Source of the DNA: Crotophaga sulcirostris
Lineage: Eukaryota; Chordata; Aves; Cuculiformes; Crotophagidae
NCBI GenBank assembly: GCA_013397455.1
Contig: VYZB01000196.1
Span: 381,025-445,024, forward strand
Direction of reading: 5' to 3'
Length of the DNA stretch: 64,000 bases
Part shown: positions 11,285 to 22,061 of the stretch, piece after piece
Layout: every line of letters begins with the position of its first letter
Numbering within the stretch: position 1 is the first letter of the stretch
The notes under the pieces: generated by a model
The model's database searches: none
Told to the model about the DNA's origin: nothing
The model's input: the letters and a program-made list of their open reading frames with translations, nothing else
Translations under genes and position numbers: made by a program

Positions 11285-13234
11285 ATTGCTGACATTAACA
11301 CAATGTCATGGCATGGACTGATGGTTTGCAATAAGGATGATAAGAAGTACCTGTAGGTACTAGAGATATGAGGATGCTGCATGTTCTGTCTGGTTGTCTA
11401 TGTCCCAACCACATCTCATAGGTTCTAGTTTCTGAGAGACTCTAACGTTAGGATTCATTGCTCCATACTCAAATGGATATTCATGTCAGTCTTCTGCTAA
11501 TAAATAGGAAAGGTTTTTTTGTTTCCCAGTTGTTGATTTCTTTGATGTAAAGGTAACACCAGCAAACAGCACAGAACGAAGAAGTGAAATACTTTCCTTC
11601 AGGCTGTTTGGGAGGGGTTTGGTCGCTGGATTTGATGGAGTCAAAGTATTTCACCCAAGAACCTAAGGCAATAGAAGAAGCTTCCCAGACATTGCACCCT
11701 TTCTCCTGACATGACTCCTGTTTCAGAATGAAGAGAAGAAATTTAACCAAGTTGTGAGCCTTTCTACTGTGCCAGTTAAAGAGCTTCCTCTGCTGACAAC
11801 TTGTATTGCTACAAATTCCTACCCATTCTAGTTACTGTTTCATTTTCTAGAGGACTTCTGAAATTAAAGATATCTTCCAGTCATTACCATGGTGAGATGC
11901 TCTCAAATCACAAACTTATAAGCAAGAGGGCAACCCAAACACATTGATTTCTGCAAAGAGCTATCACAGAAGAATCTCAGCACTTAACAAACAGATCAGG
12001 AGCTAATGAGGAAAGAAAAAAAAATCAATCACACTGCAAGACAAAGCATGTTATTCTTATTGTCCAAAGAACTCAAAATAAGATTAACCTTCCAGCAGAA
12101 ATTTCTTTGAGACTAAGAGTAGCTTTTGACCCAAACTTCTATTGACGTCTTCCTTTTTGTTGGCAAAACAGAGGTCATCACTTTAGGGAGCCTGTGCTGT
12201 TGAAATGAATATAACAAATTACCATTAAATCAAATGAAGTCTCTCAATGGCTTTGGACAGCAGACTGCTGGGTCTTGATCTTGAACCTCAATATTTTTTA
12301 CAAAATGAGTTTTCATTGCGGAGCTCTGTTGGCAGGGCTGCACCTGTAGAGAGTTGGGGAATGGCTTAATCACCAAGAAGAGATTCAAAGAGTCACCAGG
12401 AGCAGGGCAGCTTGGGGATATTTGTTTCCTAGGTTGGTACAGATGGTCTCGCAGTGAGCACCTATTAGTGATGCAGCAAGACATCATATGGTAATTACTT
12501 TGAGCCCTGCTGCAACATTATAAAGCAATGCTAAGTATTTATATGTGACAGCACTTCTTTGTCAGAAGGCTTGCATGTCAGATAAGAAATTAAGGATTTC
12601 TCTTTCTGCTTTGTGAAAAGTGAAGTGAAATGAGCTTTTTTTGTGTTTTATGGTCAAAACTGAGAAGTGGATATCCTACTGTGAAACCATGGGAGATAAC
12701 TCAGATATTTCATGTATGAGATGTTCTGACACGTTCCATGTATCACACAGGTGTCTACAAACCCACCGGACTAAATGTGTGAGACAAAAGTCATGACTAA
12801 GACTGTAGCAACTGTTCTTCAGACACATGGCTAAAGAGCAGTACACCTCTAATACCGAGTTAAATAGGTCAGGTAAAACATTTATGGATAAAGAGAAAGG
12901 AAATATCACTTTCTTTTTTTTACTGATGGAGAGCTGAGATCCAGATTTCTAAGCCCTTACTGAAACCTGAGGTTGGATTCTCTGTGCAGCTCAATCCATA
13001 CCACACCTTGAGCCAAACCTTCTCAGTCATAATTATGGAGTTTTTCGTAAATTTTCCTTGAGGTGATTTGTTCAAGAACAATGATATTTGTACCACATCA
13101 AATCTCGTGAATCCTTTTACTTCTGTAGCTCTGTCCATAAACCAAAGGAGGATGCCATGATCTGTTCTACTGTCATCAGCAAGTATTGTCAGAACTGCAC
13201 ACAGAGATCCGGTTGCTCATTTGAGGTGACTAAA
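11285..13234. other. unique non-coding stretch
   Basis: Nearly 2 kb with no supported feature. Frames at 11481-11750, 12230-12487, 12676-12909 and 12920-13138 (all minus) are short, domain-free and unrelated to one another. Confidence 0.55.
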
Positions 13235-13530
13235 TCATAGAATCATAGAATCATGAAATGGTTTGGGTTGGAAGGGACCTTAAAGATTATCTAGCTCCAA
13301 CTCCCCTGCCATGGGCAGGGACACCTCCCACTGGATCAGCTTGCTCAAAACCTGATCCAACCTGACCTTGAACACCTGCAGGGATGGGACACCCACAGCT
13401 TCCCTGGGCAACATCTTCCAGTGCCTCACCATCCTCACAGTAGAATATTCCTTCCTAATATCTAATCTAAATCTCCCCTCTTTCAACTTCAAATCATTCC
13501 CCTCACCCTATCGCTACAGTCCCTGATAAA
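13235..13530 (-). mobile_element. CR1 fragment, ATTCTATG-tail
   Basis: Begins with AATCATAGAATCATAGAATC and the conserved GGTTTGGGTTGGAAGGGACC of the complementary 3' UTR. The minus frame at 13280-13492 retains FRLDIRKEYSTVRMVRHWK and VPSLQVFKVRLDQVLSKL, a diverged ORF2 C-terminus. Ends near 13530 by 5' truncation. Confidence 0.93.
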
Positions 13531-15261
13531 TTTTTCAGTGTATTGCAAATGCATAAACTACAAGCCTCCAGGTACACTGATCTTGCCTGGAAATGGCATA
13601 TTCCATAATTAATGGCTCAAGAAGGCATGGAATCCACCTGGGAGAAAACATCTCACCATGCACTAAACCAAACCTGAATGACAGATACAGCATTAAAGGT
13701 CTATTGCTCAAAAGGATCAATGGTCAGCTTTTACCCTTCAACTGAGACAATGCTTATACTAAAATGAAGTTATAGGAGACATGGGACACTATCATGGACA
13801 CCACCTGATGGAGCTGAACCTCAACCTGCAGTGGGCACTTGGGGTTGACCCTTGTTGATCTACAGGGTTGTGATGGGTTGTCTACTTTTATTTCCATTTA
13901 TCATGTTCTTCTTGCACAGGTTCAAGTCCTACTCCTAGTACAGAAAACCCCATGGTGTAGCTCTGAGAAATTTTGCATTTCCTGATAAACTTTGAAAAAC
14001 CTGTCCTGTACCTTTGTTTCAGTTTCCCATTCCACAATAAGCACGGGATGAAGGAATGGGAAATGGAGTTAACCAAGAGGAAAGGTTAATGGAATAGAGT
14101 TAATGCAGTTAAATTTATCCTTAATAGAAAAGAAGAGAGTTTGAGATAACTTGACAGAAGTCTTCAGCCTTAGGAGGGAAAAGGATGATAATGGACAGTT
14201 TTCACTCTGTTGTCATGGTTAATAAACTCAGGACATAATTTAAAACTGAAATTATTTAGGAGATGTACCAATCAGGCAAAGGGAAGAAGATACAAGCAGT
14301 GAGTTACTAGTCAACTCAAGAACTCATCTATATTAAGGATAACAATCCTCTAGATCTTTTATTTTGTCTGTTACCTAGAAAAACTCTCAAACATGATCTT
14401 GATTTTCCACAAAGTTGCATTAAGATATTGTTGACGAAAGGCAGCTCTGTGAGTTATGCCAGGGGACACTTTTATGCAGGTAAGTGAGTACCTGGTACTC
14501 AAGATGGAACAAGGTACTGTATCTTAACATTTTTTGAGAAACATTATGGATTTACATTTTCATGTGACTTAGTTTTTTCTGTTGTTGGACAGGCTGAATG
14601 TGTTATACCTCAACACACAGAAAGGGCGAGTTGTTGGTTCATGGGTATCTACAGAGAGCTTGGATGGGAGGGGCTGAATAAGCAGAAATAATTTTCTCAG
14701 CCCAGCTAATGAATTTGTAATTTCCAGCATCTTTTTTAAAGTAACCCCCATTCAATCAATTTGCAATTAACTCTAGCCCTGACACTTATGGCTGTTAGAG
14801 CAAGCAACTCATCTGTGCACTAGAAAAAAGTCTACTTGATAGAATCTGTGTGAAAAGTTGCTACTTGTTGAACAATAATATGGGAGAATGTCTGCACCTC
14901 TTAATGAGCTGGAATGGAGGTTTTAGGGCTGAAGAAAAATTGTATCATAGCTCAGGGACCTAATTACCTGTACATACAGCCTCACAATCCCTGTTGCTGT
15001 TCGTCGAGGAAGCCTCCCAGTGAAATGCTTTAGTGGTTTCTTCTACTGTGAGCACTGTGGGTTTGAAGTAGGATCTGGTGGCACCACTGTGCTTTAAGAC
15101 ACACTACTCACTAGGTAACCTCGAGAGATGATGCAACACTTTGAAAGTTAAATCAGCTCTTAATTAAGAGAACTTAAAGAAATGTAAGGGCTCTTAACTG
15201 CTCTTACCGCTCAAGCCATAATTAAAATACTGTATTTAGGACTCAATAGCTCTGTGCAACA
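13531..15261. other. unique non-coding stretch
   Basis: No gene or repeat recognised in about 1.7 kb. Short minus frames at 13535-13720, 13888-14076 and 14569-14751 have no identifiable domain. Confidence 0.55.
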
Positions 15262-15549
15262 ATGTACGGTTTTGCCAGCTGGCTGGGAAACAGCTTTACA
15301 GAAAAGGATCTGGGGGTTTTGGCAGACAGGAGGTTGCGCATAAGTCAGAAGTGCGTTCTTGTGGGAAATTGCATGCAGAGCAATGTTAACCGGTGATTCT
15401 TCTGAAGAAGTAGTTCTTCAAGCGAAGTGATTGCTCCCCTCCAGTCAGCCATTGTGAGACCACTTCTGGAGTACCGTGTCCAATTTTGGGTTTCCCAGAA
15501 GAAGAAAGGCATGAGTCTACTGGAGTGAGTCCTGTGAAGGGCCACCAAG
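15262..15549 (+). mobile_element. old CR1, left half of an element split by a younger CR1
   Basis: Plus-strand ORF2 DNA with landmarks of the region after the reverse transcriptase: AGAAAAGGATCTGGGGGTTT, AGACCACTTCTGGAGTACCG and GGGCCACCAAGATCA. It has decayed, with stops in frame. It stops exactly where a minus-strand young CR1 begins, and its continuation appears after 16012 in the same orientation. Confidence 0.82.
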
Positions 15550-16012
15550 ATCACAGCATCACAGTATCACAGTATCACAAGGTTGGAAAAGACCTTTGAG
15601 ACTCAGTCCAACCTATAACCCAACACTAACATCAACCCATCATCTAAACCATGGCACTGAGTGCCTCAGCCAATCTCCCCGTAAACACCTCCAGGGACGC
15701 CGACTCCACCACCTCCCCAGGTAGCGCATTCCAATGGCCAGTCCCTCTTTCAGTGAAGAATTTTTTCCTAATATCAAACCTAAACTTTCCCTGATGAAGA
15801 TTGAGACCATGTCCTCTAGTTCTGTCACTGGTAACCTGAGAGGAGACCAACCCCTGCTTGACTACAGCCTCCTTTTAGGCCATTGTAGAGAGCAATAAGG
15901 TCTCCCCTGAGCCTCCTCTTCTCCAGGCTAAGCAGCCCCAGCTCCCTCAGTCGCTCCTCGTAGGGCTTGTGCTCCAAACCCTTCACCATCTTCGTTGCTC
16001 TCCTCTGAACAC
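15550..16012 (-). mobile_element. CR1 fragment, TACTGTGA-tail subfamily, nested insertion
   Basis: Tail repeats begin at 15550, followed by the complementary 3' UTR and about 350 bp of ORF2. The minus strand encodes [20 protein letters not shown], then [16 protein letters not shown]. After a frameshift near 15825-15850 it reads [12 protein letters not shown] and [19 protein letters not shown]. It sits inside an older plus-strand CR1, so it is younger than that host. Confidence 0.95.
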
Positions 16013-16302
16013 AAAGAGGAAATAAAAGTGTCTGTCTATAAAGGGATCCAAGAGCAAGTGGAAGGATTAGAAGCAATGTACACCTGCTGGAACATGGGAA
16101 ATTCTTATTAGATATAACAGCAAAATAATAACCAGCATGCAACTCTTCAAACACTGTGGAAAGGGCTGCCCAGAAAGGTTTTGGGCTCTCCGTCCTTGGA
16201 GATATTAAAAACTTGGGTGGACAAGGTCTAAGCAACCTGATCTGTTTGACATTGAGCATGGGCTCTTTTACAACCTGTCATTATATTGTGTTGTTCTATA
16301 AA
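16013..16302 (+). mobile_element. old CR1, right half of the split element
   Basis: Continues the plus-strand CR1 of 15262-15549. Landmarks include AAGGGCTGCCCAGAAAGGTT, CTCCGTCCTTGGAGATATT and GTCTAAGCAACCTGATCTG. The last part, around 16270-16302, is a worn 3' UTR and tail (ending GTTCTATAA). Roughly 100 bp of host ORF2 between the two halves appears to be missing. Confidence 0.78.
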
Positions 16303-17142
16303 AGAGACTGTTGTCTCACACAGACAAACTTTTCCTGTATCAGCTGATGAAACTGCAGTGAGGTTATCTTCATCTATATAATTGAAATAGAGTGGACTTT
16401 GTTTATGCAGCCTAACCAGTAGATTTTTACTAAAAAAAAAATGTATTATTGACTGCAACAAGTCAAGAAGTAAGAAAATAGATTCTTTCTTGAGAGGTGG
16501 TAACCTCCAGCAGAGTGTGAATAAAGAAAATCTGGGGGAAGTGATTTCTGGATCTAGAAGACAACTATTCTCAACAGACTTAGATATTTAATTTTTTCTC
16601 ATTCTCCTAAATCAGGCCAGCTATTGCCTGGAGCTCTTTTTGAGTCATAGCATACAAATTGCTTTGGGGGCAACCATACCATATAATTTCTGACATAGAA
16701 AACGCACAGAATGGTAATAAAGGCAGTGACTGAAAGCAGGGAGATTTTGAGGACGTGGCTCCCAGGCTTTAAGCAAGGTCTCAAAGCTTACAACAGCCTG
16801 CCACTGCAGAAGAAACAGCCAGACATTTAGCTATCATATTTAAAACTATGTTGCTCCATGAATGATGTGAGCATCAGATGGGCTGTAGAGGGTCAGACAA
16901 GGCTTTCTGCCTCCAAAAAGGCTAACAGCAGATGCCTGGGGAATAGTGTCAGCATATGACAGCATACAGTGATACTTCTCCAATATGTTATCCCAGCCTC
17001 CAGCAGGAGGAAAAGGGGGCTGAGTAATCACTGTTATCATTGTGTTCAGAAGCCCTTGATTGACTTTTCCTCTGTGAGTTGTTTTTTGCAGTTCCTAGGA
17101 TTGTCTCAGCTGAGCTACGTGCTATGTGGATGCCCTTTCAGA
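16303..17142. other. unique non-coding stretch
   Basis: No gene or repeat recognised. Contains a short A run at about 16432-16440. Confidence 0.55.
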
Positions 17143-17241
17143 GTATCACAGCATCACAGTATTACAAGGATGGAAAGGACCTCTGAGATCGTTGAGTCCA
17201 ACCTATAACCCAACACTAACACCAACTCATCATCTAAACCA
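17143..17241 (-). mobile_element. CR1 3' stub, TACTGTGA-tail subfamily
   Basis: About 100 bp. Complementary tail (GTATCACAGCATCACAGTAT), then the 3' UTR down to CATCATCTAAACC, where similarity ends just before the ORF2 stop. It is the shortest copy of the subfamily here and carries no coding sequence. Confidence 0.92.
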
Positions 17242-20200
17242 AAACTTTGCTTCTGACCAGCCCAATAATGTCACTGAAAACCTATTGGTCTTGGTATTAT
17301 GAGAACTTCATCTTCTTCATGATGCTTCAACAATATTCAGAATGTTGTATTGACTGGAGTTTGATCCCAGCACCGGTACAAAACAGGGGATATATAACCA
17401 AAAGCTAAATGTGAACAGCCCAAACATTCTGGGACTGATGGATGAGTGCAGGACACTCCAAAATTTATCTCTTAAGATTGGCCAAAGCTGACAGTTCTGG
17501 TCCTCTATCAGATTATTTGTCAGTAGTTCCATCTCTGGTGGGATGGCTGTTCCAGGCTCCTGCTTCTTCAGTGCTCAAAAATGTCTTCTTTTTCTCCTAT
17601 GTTTATTTTTCCACTCTTTCTATAATCCTCCTTTGGTGGTTCTTACCTCCCAGAACTATATGTCATTTCTTCCTTGTCTTCATCGTACTGACCACACTGG
17701 GGTTGCTCCAGTGCTTGATTTGAAGCAAATAGCAACACTTTTTTCCCCCTTCTTTTTATTATCTTTGATTTCTGTGCTCCTTAGAGTTGATATCTACCCA
17801 GTGCTGGTATTGCCTCAAGGGTGATTTGGAAATGGTACTGCATTAGGATGTTGAGCTGATCAGAAGACAGGGACATATGTGATGCTATGAGGAGCTATCA
17901 TAGATGCAGAACAAAAAAGGCAGAAAGATTTCTGAAAGTTCATCTGAGGTTTGCCTGTGAGCACAACCAGGAGGCTGGGAGGTCATCTCATCACCATTTC
18001 TAGCTATGACACAGCCTAGGGACTGAGAGAAATTGCAAAACAGATAGGCAACGAGGGAAAATGAACTGTCAAGAGGTGCTAAAATTTGGGTTGACACCAG
18101 CTGTTCTATGGTTAAAATATCATCCTCCATGGAGAAGAAATTAGGGAACGCCAGACTGGAAGAGGTCGTGGAGGACAGACCTGATTTTGCTGCTTGGTAA
18201 TAGACCACTGCCGTGGTTATACCATATTTTTTGCCCCTTCTACTGTTTAAAATGCATGGCAAGGGAATTCCCAGTGTGAGTAAGTGCATTTACTGTTGGA
18301 TTCCTGCATTTTGTGCATCTCCTCTTTTCAAAGAGAGTGGGTAACAATGGACCAACCTTCAGCTCACTAAAAGTTTGTTACACAGTTAGAGACATTACTA
18401 CAAAATTAGCAAAATAAAACAGTCATTTTCATTCCCCATGGTAACAAAAAATTATCAAAGTACCTCTCCTGGGACAATGATAATGAGATAATACAGAACT
18501 CTTGATTGATACCAGTGGCTGTAAAAAAAACCCAAAACCTAAAGAGCATTCAACAAAGCATTAGTGTCTGACTTGGCTCCAATTGCCTCCCTTTCTCGTA
18601 GGATAATAAACTTATCAAATTAGTTTTAAAAAGGTGAAACTTGCATTTTTCAGCCCATTTGACAGGTTCTCCCCTGCATAATGCCATTACAATGAGGTGC
18701 ATAGGACAGTATGAACATTTATGGGTTTTGGTCTAGACAACACGGGACATTAAGAATTTTTGCCCTCTTTCCTCCACAGTGTAATGTTTATACTCCGAGT
18801 GTCCAGACCAATCAAATGACAAAGAACAGGGATTTAGAATTTTGGTTTTTTTGCTTCTTCTGCACACCCAAAACATAAGTAGAACCGTATGTTCAAGCCC
18901 ATATTTGCAGAAATGTAGCCTAAATGGCTTATTGGGTTATATAGCTCATCTGTTTCCCATTACTGCTCTGCAGCAAATTACATTTTTTTCCAAACAGCAA
19001 TGCTGGTATGGACAGCATAACAGCCTTGTTTCCTGGGAATTGGGGATGGAGGTCACTGAACTGAACTGCTCTTAGGCTCATTTTTTCAGACTGATATTAG
19101 CAGCAACCCTGCTCTGGGATGCCTCCAGTGACATTGAAGAGAAGATGTTTCAATCCATCTGTTGAAAGTCCCCCTCGCCTCTCCATTGAGCATCAGGAGT
19201 AACGGGACATCAGAGCTCCTAATTCAGTCACTTTAGTCACAAGTTAGGGCTTTGTGCAAGGGCTGATGCCTCCTCCAGTTTGAGTCATAGGGATATTTTT
19301 CACTTCGCAAGCATTACCATCCTTTTGTTTGCTGGGAAGTGAACACCAGATTTTGAGGAGCAAGAGCATTAACTCCCGTGGTTCCAAACTAAACAGCTCA
19401 ATACTCTTCTTGAGAGCAAACCCCTCATCCTGTATAGGTCAGGCACAGCAGGATGCTAAGGTATCCATGGAGTGGTAACCAGAGCCACTCAGTGGTTTTC
19501 ACATAGTTGGCTGTTTCACAGCAGGGATGGGCTCACTGCCTGGCCAGATTTGAGTGTGGTAACCCAGGTAACACTCTTCTCCGTGGAAAAATAGAAAAGG
19601 GGAGCAAAACTGAGCAACCTTTGCATCCTCCCAAAGGACCTTCAATAAATCAGGTCTGGACACCCTCCCACTGTGATTGTGATTTCAGCCACAGAGCTGT
19701 CTAATTTCCTTTGTAAAAGTGCCCCACAGGCAACGAACACACACACAATTAACTTCTGTATTTACCTTGACACTACCTGAGCCACAGCCCTTGCCTCTTG
19801 CAGAGTGGTTGTATATACTATCATCTCTTTGGCATCTTGGTGGCTGCTTTCTTCGATTCTCCTTCTGTTCATCAGAGCAGATAGGTTGGTTAGGGTCCCA
19901 CCCACCATCCCCTCCATGCTTGCACTCCTCCTCTGAAAGTCATTATCCAGAATGCTTGCTTTCCTTGAAGTTGCACTGAACAAGCTGTGCTATGTTTTCC
20001 CCCCTCCAGGCTTTTTTTTTTTTTTTTTTACAGCAGTTCTTGCAGGAAGAAGTAATTTATCCAGAATTAAAGCATCTGGTTATCCCACTCCCCGGGTAAG
20101 TTAGCATGAAAATAAGAGGAAAACATACTACCTGGCCATCTCCATCATTTGAGAGGGGGAACATGCCCTGTGGCTCCATGCAGTTACAAGGTGAAAGCTC

Positions 20201-20543
20201 TCCCCAGCAGACGGCTGCGTGAGCTGTGCAGACTGACCAGGTCTGTGGAATTGCACACAGCTTGCTGGATCTAAAGGTGGAAGAGGAAAATGTTAATTTT
20301 ATCTTGGACGTAGCTTTTCTGTAGTTCAGCATTATAGACTGATAACACGGGGGCATACAGACGTCTCCTCTTCTCCAGAGTCCTGGTGCCCAGAAGGATG
20401 TCTGTGTTATGAACCCTCTAATGTACCTCTCTGTTTACCCTCTGTAATTCCTCTGCGTGAACAGAACATATGGAGGCAGCAGCCTTGCATAATGACAAGA
20501 TGCTAATGTCTGGGTGGGTTTTACAGTTCCTTTCCCAAGTCAC
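17242..20543. other. unique non-coding stretch
   Basis: About 3.3 kb without recognised genes or repeats. Two overlapping plus frames at 17442-17824 encode hydrophobic Phe/Leu-rich sequence, which is expected from pyrimidine-rich DNA and not evidence of a membrane protein. An 18-base T run at 20012-20029, followed by ACAGCAG, looks like a splice acceptor, but no exon is evident. Confidence 0.55.
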
Positions 20544-20722
20544 ACTATCACAGTATTACAAGGTTGGAAAGGGCCTTTGAGATCATCGAGTCCAACCTAT
20601 AACCCAACACTAACACCAACCCATCATCTAAACCATGGCACTGAGTTCCTCATCCAATCTCCTCTTAAACACCTCCAGGGTTGGTGACCCCCCCACCTCC
20701 CTGGGCAGCGCATTCCAACGGT
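20544..20722 (-). mobile_element. CR1 fragment, TACTGTGA-tail subfamily
   Basis: Complementary tail and 3' UTR followed by the final ORF2 codons. The minus frame reads [19 protein letters not shown], then KRRLDEELSAMV and stop. Similarity ends near GCATTCCAACGG. The upstream part of the open frame that continues to 20888 is unique flanking DNA read through by chance. Confidence 0.94.
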
Positions 20723-21769
20723 TAAGTCTCCCAAGATCCTGTTTCTCCCCTTTTGTCAGAAACCCAGACATGGAATAGTCCAGCACCATGTCATTGTACC
20801 CTCCTGAGCATTTTCCATCTTCAGTTAGGTGGGACAGAAAGAAACACCACTTTCCACAGACAGCAGTTGTTTTTGCTTCAATCTTCATCTTACAGGTGGT
20901 GAATGACTGTTTCCATACTTTTGCACAACTGTTGTCCCTGTTGCAGAAGAGCCTCCTCTGAAGGGCATAGTGGAAGAACCATGACCTGGGAGATGGGACA
21001 GAGGGTTAAGAGCAGCTCTGGTGGATTCATGACCTTCCATCAGTCACTGAAGTACAGTCCAGACATCTTTCTCTTAGCCATCTCTCAATAAGATGTCTTG
21101 CCATGTAGAGTTCTTCTATGATGCCCTATCTATCTATCAGTTGTCAAGAAGCTGTGAGCCTTACTGCAAACCTACTGCACTATCATCATTGCTAATGGTG
21201 CTACAAATATGCTTAGGTCACCCTGGAATGGTTTTTGTTATGGAGACAATAGCCATCCCAACCAGGAAGCCATGATGAAAAGCAGAGATTCAGTGATGAC
21301 AGAAGTGGGTGATGATCAGGTGATACGGTTGAACGTTTGCTGCTGAACTCCAAGGTAGCCTTATGTTTTATAGCTGCTCTACTTGGAATGGACCTATGGG
21401 CAGTGGGAATCTTGGCACCACAGTCAGCCTACTCCTAAGCTTTCCCTGTGCTTCACCTGTCATTCCTGGTGTTCTGTTCCTTTTTTCTCTGCTTTTCTCC
21501 TCCCCCTCGAGAGGTCTCACACTTTCCCTCACATCTCAGGTAAGCACTCATCTGACTGCCAATCCTGTGTTCACCTTGTGGATGAGGTTCCAAGTTCATT
21601 TCACTGTGTGTTGCAGAGACACTTTGACCCTGTCCTGACCAAGACAAGCTCTTTGGTACAGGATACAGAGAAAGCTGAAACTCAAGCTCTGTAGAAGGCT
21701 AAGTGTTTAGGGCTCAAAATGGTGCTGTCTTCATTAACATCTGCCTCGCATGTGGATGGTTGTGACAGA
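20723..21769. other. unique non-coding stretch
   Basis: No gene recognised. Two plus frames (21363-21694) overlap in different phases over a pyrimidine-rich segment and have no known domains. Confidence 0.55.
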
Positions 21770-22061
21770 GTTTGTGACCAATGATAGGACTAGAGGTAGT
21801 GGCAGGAAGATGTACCAGAGGAGGGTTGGATTGGATATTAGGAAGAGGTTCTTCATCCAGAGGGTGGTGGAGCACTGGAACAGCTCCCCAGGGAAGCAGT
21901 TGTGACACCCAGTCTGCCAGTGTTCAAGAAGCCTTTGGACAATGCCCTCAGTCACACGGTGTGAATGTTGGGAGAGTCCTTTGTAGGGATAAGAGTTGGA
22001 CTCGACGATCCTTTTGGGTCCCTTCCAACTTGGGTGATTCTATGATTCTATGATTCTATGA
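21770..22061 (+). mobile_element. CR1 fragment, ATTCTATG-tail, distinct subfamily
   Basis: Plus-strand ORF2 end with GGATATTAGGAAGAGGTTCT and GGTGGAGCACTGGAACAGCT. The 3' UTR reads AGTTGGACTCGACGATCCTT and GGGTCCCTTCCAACTTGGG, then three ATTCTATG units. The UTR differs from every other copy here and marks a separate CR1 lineage. Confidence 0.92.

Noticed and set aside
17442..17824. Hydrophobic frames that could suggest membrane segments
   Set aside because: The same pyrimidine-rich DNA is open in two phases; Phe/Leu richness follows from T-rich codons.
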